Source: Alkalimonas collagenimarina
Lineage (GTDB): Bacteria; Pseudomonadota; Gammaproteobacteria; Enterobacterales; Alteromonadaceae
Length of the DNA stretch: 64,000 nt
Reading direction: 5' to 3'
NCBI RefSeq assembly: GCF_030717845.1
Contig: NZ_JAUZVZ010000003.1
Span: forward strand, 1 to 64,000
The notes beneath the pieces were generated by a model. That model was not told where the DNA came from and searched no databases. It saw only the letters and a list, made by a program, of their open reading frames with translations. Position numbers and translations under genes: made by a program. Shown one piece after another: positions 57,429 to 64,000 of this stretch; the stretch's first letter is position 1, and each line of letters opens with the position of its first letter.

Positions 57429-58595
57429 TTAACGTCTCCCATCGCGATTAGTGCCACCGCGCAGAACGTCCTGCCGTGGTGCCGTATTTTGTGAATCCTG
57501 CGATGAACGCTGCGGTGTCACCGGGATCGCACTGGACGAGCTGGAGCCGGAACCGGAGCTACCACCTTTGATCATTTGATCCAAAGGTAAGTACATAATG
57601 TTGTTACCACTCGTTACATCAACCATAACTTTCGAGGTATTGCTGTACACTTCTTCCATCGCTTCGATGTACAAACGCTCACGGGTAACGCGAGGCGCTG
57701 CCACATACTCAGGCAGTAACTGTGCAAAGCGAGCTACTTCACCTTGTGCGCGCAGAATCACTTGCTGACGGTAGGCTTCCGCTTCTTGCATCACACGGTT
57801 AACCTGACCACGAGCTCTCGGTTCAATTTCCCGCGCATACGCATCGGCTTCACGCACAAAACGCTCCTGATCTTCCTGTGCCGCAATGGCATCATCGAAG
57901 GCATCACGCACTTCTTCTGGTGGGCGTGCATCACGGAAGTTGACATCAACCAAGGTCAGACCCATTTGATAAGGTGTAATGATAGTTTCCAGTTCCTGCC
58001 GGGTATTTTGCCGAACCACTTCACGGCCCCGGGTCAGGATATCATCCATCAGTGAGTGACCAATCACAAAACGCAAGGCAGCATCAGTGGCTTCTTGCAA
58101 GCTGCTATCGGCGTTCACGACAGAGAACAAATAAGAACGTGCGTCAAACACACGGTACTGGATTTCAAAGGTTACCCGTACCAGATTTTGATCCTGCGTT
58201 AACATGAAACCATCGGTTCTGAATGACCGGACACTCGTGATATCAACTGGTGTCACTCGATCAACAAAGGTTGGCTTCCAGTGAATACCAGAGCCCACTT
58301 CACTGTGGTACTGACCAAAGCGCAAAATAACACCGCGTTCGGATTCTTTTATGGTGTAAAAACCACTAAAAGCCCATACCAGACCAGCGACAATGATAAT
58401 CAACAACAACAGGGTCGTGATAGAGCCGCCACCAGAGGAGCCAGCCGAGCCTCCACCTTTGCCACCAAAAATACCGCCAAACTTTTTACCAAAGTTGCGA
58501 AATACTTCATCTAAATCGGGCGGGCCTTGATCACGTCCACCCTGTTTCCAGGGGTCGTTGTCCTTGCCGTTCTTGCCCGGCTCATTCCAAGCCAT
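57429..58595 (-). CDS. hflK: FtsH protease activity modulator HflK
   Basis: 388 residues. Cytoplasmic glycine-rich N-terminus (GGIFGGKGGGS), transmembrane anchor (about 59-79), SPFH domain (ESERGVILRFGQYHSEVGSG...), a helical stalk, and a serine/glycine-rich disordered C-terminus. Co-transcribed with hflX and hflC. Confidence 0.97.
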   Translation of the reverse strand: MAWNEPGKNGKDNDPWKQGGRDQGPPDLDEVFRNFGKKFGGIFGGKGGGSAGSSGGGSITTLLLLIIIVAGLVWAFSGFYTIKESERGVILRFGQYHSEVGSGIHWKPTFVDRVTPVDITSVRSFRTDGFMLTQDQNLVRVTFEIQYRVFDARSYLFSVVNADSSLQEATDAALRFVIGHSLMDDILTRGREVVRQNTRQELETIITPYQMGLTLVDVNFRDARPPEEVRDAFDDAIAAQEDQERFVREADAYAREIEPRARGQVNRVMQEAEAYRQQVILRAQGEVARFAQLLPEYVAAPRVTRERLYIEAMEEVYSNTSKVMVDVTSGNNIMYLPLDQMIKGGSSGSGSSSSSAIPVTPQRSSQDSQNTAPRQDVLRGGTNRDGRR

Positions 58596-58643
58596 GGTTT
58601 ACTCCAATTAATTACTCATGCGGTTAATGTATCAAAAAAGCGT

Positions 58644-59939
58644 TCAACTGACGATATAGTTTTCCAGCAGACCACTACTTTGCTGCAGTAGTCGCCCCCA
58701 GTCAGCAGCCGATAGTGAAATCGTGATTAAGGCATGGCCTTGCTCGGTAAATGTTTCTTGCTTGACCGCTTTTAGTTGATGCAAACGTGCTCGCCATTCC
58801 CCTGCAGATGAAGGTAAAGACAAGTTCAATTGCACATAATCTGTCGATAGTCGCTGCCGGATCGCTTGTTGCAATAAATCAATACCATCGCCGCTATGTG
58901 CAGAGACAAACACGGCCTGCGCAACCCCCTGCTCATCGTAATCAATACGGGCAGTTAGGTCACATTGATCAATTTTATTCCACACCAACAATTGTGGCAC
59001 CGAGTCCGCTTCAATCTCAGTCAGCACCAGCTGAACTTGATCCAGTTTACTCTGATGATCGCTGTCCGCATAGTCTACCACCAGCAAAACTAAATCGGCA
59101 TCCTGACTTTCTTGTAAAGTTGATTTGAACGCAGCGACCAAATCATGGGGCAGCTCACGAATAAAGCCAACCGTATCGGCAAGTACAGCAGGACCGTAAT
59201 CCGCGATATCAATACGACGTAGGGTGGGGTCCAAGGTGGCAAACAGCTGGTCGGCCGCATGGACATTGGCTTGAGTTAAGCGATTGAATAGCGATGATTT
59301 TCCTGCATTGGTATAACCCACTAAGGCCAACACTGGGATCTCTGCTCGTTGCCGGGCCTGACGACCTTGCTGCCGCTGTTTGGTTAATTTATCCAGACGT
59401 TGACGTAATGCAGTGACGCGCTGTCGTAATAAACGACGATCGGTTTCCAGCCGGGTTTCCCCCGGACCGCGTAAACCAATACCGCCTTTTTGACGTTCAA
59501 TATTGTCCCAGCCACGAACCAGACGCGAAGACAAATGTTTTAATTGAGCCAGTTCAACCTGCAGCTTGCCTTCGTAACTGCGAGCACGCTGTGAAAATAT
59601 GTCCAAAATTAAACTGGTACGATCAATCACCCGGCATTGACAACGTTTTTCCAAATTACGGGTTTGTGCTGGCGATAAATTATGATTAAAGATGATGACA
59701 CTGAGCTCAGCAGACTCGACCTGCTCAGCTAAATGATCGGCAATGCCTGATCCGACATAGTAGCGACTGTCCGGTGCTTGCCGACGACAACGTACCACGG
59801 TTGCAACATCGACACCGGCAGAGCTGGCTAGCAGCTTTAACTCATCCAGACTGTCTTGTTGTCGGTCAGCCGAAAACTCCACCTGAACCAAAATCGCTCG
59901 CTCGATTTCAGCAAACGATCCGGTATCATGGCCTGCCAC
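58644..59939 (-). CDS. hflX: Ribosome-dissociating GTPase HflX
   Basis: GTPase that splits stalled 70S ribosomes. The GTG at 59939 gives 431 residues, near E. coli's 426, and avoids hfq; ATG at 59978 or GTG at 59984 would overlap the hfq end. HflX domain with FNHNLSPAQTRNLE, the linker GLRGPGETRLETDRRLLR, and G domain with GYTNAGKSSLFN, DTVGFIRELPHDLVAAF and NKID. The start is uncertain; the identity is firm. Confidence 0.96.
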   Translation of the reverse strand: MAGHDTGSFAEIERAILVQVEFSADRQQDSLDELKLLASSAGVDVATVVRCRRQAPDSRYYVGSGIADHLAEQVESAELSVIIFNHNLSPAQTRNLEKRCQCRVIDRTSLILDIFSQRARSYEGKLQVELAQLKHLSSRLVRGWDNIERQKGGIGLRGPGETRLETDRRLLRQRVTALRQRLDKLTKQRQQGRQARQRAEIPVLALVGYTNAGKSSLFNRLTQANVHAADQLFATLDPTLRRIDIADYGPAVLADTVGFIRELPHDLVAAFKSTLQESQDADLVLLVVDYADSDHQSKLDQVQLVLTEIEADSVPQLLVWNKIDQCDLTARIDYDEQGVAQAVFVSAHSGDGIDLLQQAIRQRLSTDYVQLNLSLPSSAGEWRARLHQLKAVKQETFTEQGHALITISLSAADWGRLLQQSSGLLENYIVS

Positions 59940-59952
59940 TTTGGCAGTCGAC

Positions 59953-60222
<270 letters not shown>

Positions 60223-60303
60223 TTATTTTTATAAGTCCGCTTGATATATGGATTATTTTAAAAATTTCAAGTTCTACTACTGACTATTTTTTTGCTTCCA
60301 AAT

Positions 60304-61233
60304 TTAGCTTAGCGAAGTTAACACCGCTTGCAAGTTTTCATTCACTTTTGCTTCAGTTTTCAACCAGTTTACATCCGGCCAGCCGCGCAACCAGGTCAAT
60401 TGCCGCTTCGCTAGTTGTCGTGTGGCTGCAATCGCTTGTTCGGTCATCTGCTGGTAGTCAATGTCTCCATCCAGATAGCGCCACATTTGTCGATAGCCAA
60501 CACAGCGTATTGCCGGCAAATCTAAATGCAGATCGTGCCGTTGTTTCAATTGCTGAACTTCCTGCTCGAAACCTGCAGAAAGCATGTGCTGGTATCGTAC
60601 AGCTATACGCTGATGCAGCTCAGATCGATCGCCTGGTGCGATGGCAAATTGTCGAACCGGATACGGGAACAACTCGCCTTTCTGTTGCGTCAGCTGAGTC
60701 ATGCTCTGACCTGTTATACGGTAAACTTCCAAAGCCCGATTAATACGTTGCGGATCATTTGGATGTATACGTTCAGCTGAGACCGGATCGACCAGAGAAA
60801 GTTCCTGATGCAATGCATGCCAGCCATGCTCTGATGCTTGCTGCTCGATCTGTGCGCGTATGGCTGGATCGGCAGCGGGCAAAGGCGAAATGCCTTCCAG
60901 TAAGGCTTTAAAGTACAACATGGTACCACCCACGAGCACTGGCAAACGGCCCTGCTGCACACTCTGCTGAATGCAGCTGAGCGCATCCTGCCGGAAATCT
61001 GCCGCTGAATACGCCTCAACAGGGTCTTTAATATCAATCAAATAATGCGGCGCCAATGCCAATTCTGCGGCTGAAGGCTTAGCGGTACCAATATCCATGC
61101 CGCGATAAATTAAGGCACTGTCTACGCTGATAATGTCTACCGGGCGCTCAGCAGCCAGCGCCAGTGCTAACTCGGTTTTACCTGATGCCGTCGGTCCCAT
61201 CAGAAAAATAACGGTATTTTCGTGCTGCATCAT
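60304..61233 (-). CDS. miaA: tRNA dimethylallyltransferase
   Basis: Adds the dimethylallyl group to A37 of tRNAs reading UNN codons. 309 residues. P-loop GPTASGKT at 13-20, substrate motif [18 protein letters not shown], and [13 protein letters not shown]. The ATG overlaps the mutL stop. hfq follows after 93 bases. Confidence 0.97.
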   Translation of the reverse strand: MMQHENTVIFLMGPTASGKTELALALAAERPVDIISVDSALIYRGMDIGTAKPSAAELALAPHYLIDIKDPVEAYSAADFRQDALSCIQQSVQQGRLPVLVGGTMLYFKALLEGISPLPAADPAIRAQIEQQASEHGWHALHQELSLVDPVSAERIHPNDPQRINRALEVYRITGQSMTQLTQQKGELFPYPVRQFAIAPGDRSELHQRIAVRYQHMLSAGFEQEVQQLKQRHDLHLDLPAIRCVGYRQMWRYLDGDIDYQQMTEQAIAATRQLAKRQLTWLRGWPDVNWLKTEAKVNENLQAVLTSLS

Positions 61234-63065
61234 TGAAATGATGCCTCCAGAGCCGCCAGCACCGAGCTTAGGTCAACGTCCATGATGGCTTCCTCAGGCG
61301 GCTGTTGCTGCAGCGATGGATAGCATTGTACAACATAGTCCAGTTGGACCCAATGCGCCTTCAGTAGTAGATCAACCGCTTGCATCAGCACTCGCTGCAT
61401 CGCTTCTTGTTGCATCGCTTCTTGTTGCATCGCTTCTTGTTGCATAGCTTCTTGTTGCATAGTCTCTTGTTGGATAGCATCCTGCTGCGAAGTGTCCTGC
61501 GTTGCCAGATGCAAACAAAACGGCATAAAGCAGCGTTCCAGCGGGCTACGCTGCAACCATGCGGGTACGGCCCGGATAATCGCCAACTCATCATGCAGTA
61601 GCACATCAATCCCGAGCTGCACCAACCAGCTGGCGACGTGTTGTAGCTGCTGCTGCTCTTCACTCAAAAGCACCATCCGAAGTGGCACCAGTAGCGGGCG
61701 AGGCTCGGGCGACTGCTGCTGCCACTGAAGTACCAGTGCCTTGGCTACACTAACCAGTTGCACCTGATCCTGTTTGCTTTGCAGTAAAAAACGATTCTGC
61801 ACACTTAAGACGGATGCGGTCATTGCTTGCGCAGGCTGATCACGAACTGCCTGCTGCTGCATCGCCAAATAATTCAGCTGTGACCCCACCTGACTAGTCG
61901 ACGTCTGAGACCGGTATGCACTGCTGTAAGGCGAGGCCTTGTTCGACGTTGAGCCCGATTCTGACCTGTGGCCAGGCTGAGCCGCGGATATCGCTGAAGA
62001 ATAACTATCAGAAACAGGCATTGAAGCCGCCTCAACCGAACGCGCTGCTGACGGAGTCGTTACAGGCGTCACTTGCTGCAGTGCATCACTTAGTGCAGAC
62101 ACGACAAAGTCATGCACCAACCGTGCCTGATGAAAACGCACTTCATGCTTGGCTGGATGCACATTGACATCGACATCATGCGCAGGCAACTCCAGATACA
62201 ACACAAACACAGGTTGTTGGCTGTCTGTTAATCGTTCACCATAGGCCTGACGGATGGCATGATTAAGCAGTTTATCACGCATCATGCGGCCGTTGACGTA
62301 ACTATACTGACAGCCTTGTTGCTCAATGGCTGCAGGGGGCAACAACCAACCCCATAGCTTCAATTCCTGATGTTGATTTTCAATCCAACAGGCGTGTTCC
62401 GCAAAAACCCGGCCACACAAGCTGGCTACACGCTGAAGCTGCTGAGCCGCCGTACTCGCGGGTTTGAGTCGCCGAATGCTTTGACTATTGTGCGTTAAAC
62501 TCCAGCCAACATCGAAACGGCTTAATGCCAGCCGTTTGATCAATTCATCAATATGGGAGAATTCGGTTTTTTCCGTACGAAGAAACTTGCGCCTGGCTGG
62601 CGTGTTAAAAAATAAATCCTGCACTTCAACACTGCTACCGGTTGGGTGCGCTGCTGGCTTTAATTGCACATTCATTTCACGGCCTTCAGCACTCGCCTGC
62701 CATGCTGCTTCCTGCTGAGCCGGACGAGAGGTCAATCGCAATCGGGCCACTGAGCTGATACTAGCCAGTGCTTCGCCGCGAAAACCGAGACTCATGATAT
62801 GTTCCAAGTCATCCAGACTACCAATCTTGCTCGTAGCATGACGACTTAGTGCCAGTGTTAGCTCTTGCTGCGCGATACCACAGCCATTGTCACGCACCCG
62901 AATTAAGCGAGCTCCGCCTTTTTCGATATCGATATCAATTTGGCTGGCACCTGCATCCAAGGCGTTTTCCACCAGCTCTTTCACCACGGAGGCAGGGCGC
63001 TCAACCACCTCGCCCGCTGCAATTTGGTTGGCCAATTGTGGCGGTAGGATTTGAATTGGCATCAA
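61230..63065 (-). CDS. mutL: DNA mismatch repair protein MutL
   Basis: GHKL ATPase linking MutS to strand incision. 611 residues. N-terminal ATPase: [29 protein letters not shown]; a second ATG one codon later would give E29/N33 numbering as in E. coli. The C-terminal domain has no visible DQHAxxExxxxE endonuclease motif, consistent with MutH-dependent repair. It carries an in-frame QQEAM repeat encoded by 15-bp tandem units. Overlaps amiB and miaA by 4 bases each. Confidence 0.96.
   Translation of the reverse strand: MMPIQILPPQLANQIAAGEVVERPASVVKELVENALDAGASQIDIDIEKGGARLIRVRDNGCGIAQQELTLALSRHATSKIGSLDDLEHIMSLGFRGEALASISSVARLRLTSRPAQQEAAWQASAEGREMNVQLKPAAHPTGSSVEVQDLFFNTPARRKFLRTEKTEFSHIDELIKRLALSRFDVGWSLTHNSQSIRRLKPASTAAQQLQRVASLCGRVFAEHACWIENQHQELKLWGWLLPPAAIEQQGCQYSYVNGRMMRDKLLNHAIRQAYGERLTDSQQPVFVLYLELPAHDVDVNVHPAKHEVRFHQARLVHDFVVSALSDALQQVTPVTTPSAARSVEAASMPVSDSYSSAISAAQPGHRSESGSTSNKASPYSSAYRSQTSTSQVGSQLNYLAMQQQAVRDQPAQAMTASVLSVQNRFLLQSKQDQVQLVSVAKALVLQWQQQSPEPRPLLVPLRMVLLSEEQQQLQHVASWLVQLGIDVLLHDELAIIRAVPAWLQRSPLERCFMPFCLHLATQDTSQQDAIQQETMQQEAMQQEAMQQEAMQQEAMQRVLMQAVDLLLKAHWVQLDYVVQCYPSLQQQPPEEAIMDVDLSSVLAALEASFQ
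61396..61470. repeat. 15-bp tandem repeat within mutL
   Basis: Five consecutive units of TGCATCGCTTCTTGT: three identical (61396-61440), one with a single change, one with several changes, then a diverged sixth unit to 61485. On the coding strand it encodes QQEAM repeats. The unit length keeps the mutL frame if copies are gained or lost. Confidence 0.92.
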
Positions 63066-64000
63066 TCTGGGATCCGCAGAACCTGACCAATCCGAATGGT
63101 GTCACCGTTTAACTGATTGTGTTGGCGCAAGGCATCCACCGATACATTGTGGCGCTGAGCAACGATGGATAAGGAATCACCTCTTTGTACCCGGTACTCT
63201 CGGGTACGCTGCTGGGCAAACAATGAATCGGCCGGTGGCGATGCCCGAAAATGACGCCGCAGCCCCTGAAACATCGATTGTGCCAAACGCTGCTGATGCT
63301 GTGCCGTACGCAACTGTTGCTCTTCTTGCGGATTGGAGATAAAGCCGACCTCAACCAGAATCGATGGAATATCCGGCGAGCGCAGTACCGCAAGGCTGGC
63401 GGCTTGCGGCTCACGCCGGTGCAACCGGGTGATTTGCCCAAGTTCAGTCAAAACATGGGTTGCAGCCTGATGGGCTGAGACCATCGAGTGATTCATTGAT
63501 AAATCCAACACCGTTTGCGCTAAATAGCGCTCTTGCGTCGAATCGCGGATGACATCACCCACCCCACCGAGCAGCTCAGAGTGCCGCTCTTTTTGTTCCA
63601 GCATCCGGCCTACTTCAGACGTTGCACGCCGCAGTGACAACACCCACACCGCTGCGCCCCGTGGCTGCGGCGAGGTAAATGCATCGGCATGAATGGATAC
63701 CAGTAAGTCAGCTTGCAGCTCACGGGCAATATCGGTGCGCCGGTTCAGATGGACAAAGTAATCGCCGGTGCGAACCAGTACCGCTTTCATGCCGGGCTCA
63801 TTGTTAATCAACTCGGCCAGACGACGAGATATCGGCAGTACCAGATTTTTCTCAAAAGTGCCCGAAGGACCAATGGAGCCAGGGTCTTCACCACCATGTC
63901 CGGCATCAATGGCAATAATAATATCCCTGCCGGGCTGGCGCTGCGCTCTGGCTTGCGCCACCGGCAACTCGCGCTGCTCGCCCTTAAAATCCACCACCAG
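63062..64000 (-). CDS. amiB: N-acetylmuramoyl-L-alanine amidase AmiB (5' end outside the window)
   Basis: Periplasmic zinc amidase that splits septal peptidoglycan. Only the C-terminal 312 or so codons are present; the signal peptide and AMIN domain would lie beyond 64000. Amidase_3 domain: zinc histidine in [10 protein letters not shown], zinc glutamate in FEKNLVL, zinc histidine in SIHADAF, catalytic glutamate in [11 protein letters not shown]-terminal LysM domain ([18 protein letters not shown]...) binds peptidoglycan. Overlaps mutL by 4 bases. Its activator EnvC is encoded at 38.7 kb. Confidence 0.95.
   Translation of the reverse strand: MVVDFKGEQRELPVAQARAQRQPGRDIIIAIDAGHGGEDPGSIGPSGTFEKNLVLPISRRLAELINNEPGMKAVLVRTGDYFVHLNRRTDIARELQADLLVSIHADAFTSPQPRGAAVWVLSLRRATSEVGRMLEQKERHSELLGGVGDVIRDSTQERYLAQTVLDLSMNHSMVSAHQAATHVLTELGQITRLHRREPQAASLAVLRSPDIPSILVEVGFISNPQEEQQLRTAQHQQRLAQSMFQGLRRHFRASPPADSLFAQQRTREYRVQRGDSLSIVAQRHNVSVDALRQHNQLNGDTIRIGQVLRIPD

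Noticed and set aside
61380-61601. Repetitive rightward frame (LLHRF repeats) opposite mutL
   Set aside because: Product of the 15-bp tandem repeat read in antisense; no start signal.

Overview
The window is a dense stretch of a gammaproteobacterial chromosome with about 58 protein genes, mostly housekeeping. Gene order closely follows Escherichia coli in several blocks: rpmE/priA/ftsN/hslVU, yihY-dtd-yiiD, glnA-ntrBC, cpxP/cpxRA, secB-grxC-yibN/gpmI-envC-yibQ, rpoH-ftsXEY/rsmD, and purA...hflCKX-hfq-miaA-mutL-amiB. MotX (sodium-driven polar flagellum), two chemoreceptors, three EAL proteins and a complete histidine utilisation set point to a motile aquatic member of the Alteromonadales/Chromatiales-like group (Rheinheimera, Alishewanella or Alkalimonas type). 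That placement is inferred from gene content only. I saw no rRNA or tRNA genes, insertion sequences, prophage or CRISPR arrays.

Layout. 1-5.7 kb: ribosomal protein L31, replication restart helicase PriA, a very short FtsN, the HslVU protease and a DUF971 protein. 5.6-18.3 kb: a duplicated-sensor chemoreceptor, rraA-hutG, a membrane phosphodiesterase, hutI, hutC, hutU, hutH and a second chemoreceptor; a perfect HutC-type palindrome lies between hutI and hutC. 18.4-24.3 kb: a membrane protein with a degenerate Mrr-like tail, the yihY-dtd-yiiD-yeeZ operon and typA. 24.3-29.3 kb: nitrogen control (glnA, a DUF4124 protein, ntrB, ntrC) with sigma-54 and NtrC sites. 29.3-33.2 kb: Cpx envelope stress genes with a lysophospholipase-like hydrolase translationally coupled to cpxA. 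33.2-40.9 kb: trmL, a PAS-GGDEF-EAL protein with both catalytic sites eroded, secB-grxC-yibN and gpmI-envC-yibQ. 40.9-43.0 kb: a small accessory island with an unknown 77-residue protein, a class 3 lipase and a DUF6795-like exported protein. 43.2-49.2 kb: rpoH, an EAL-HDOD protein, ftsX-ftsE-ftsY and rsmD. 49.2-55.2 kb: rnr, motX, an S41 lipoprotein peptidase and purA. 55.3-64 kb: a kynureninase-like PLP enzyme, then hflC-hflK-hflX-hfq-miaA-mutL-amiB; amiB is cut by the window edge.

Themes. The strongest regulatory signal is a perfect CIRCE element (HrcA operator) lying over the predicted rpoH promoter, which would place the heat-shock sigma factor under a second heat-shock regulator. hslVU, a heat-shock protease, has a consensus sigma-32 -35 box and an inverted repeat covering its ribosome binding site. 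FtsN, EnvC, FtsEX and AmiB form a cell-division/septal amidase set. NtrBC probably controls glnA and its own operon through sites visible in the DNA. The best candidate for something poorly described is the lipase/DUF6795 pair, which looks like an orphan effector-immunity module.
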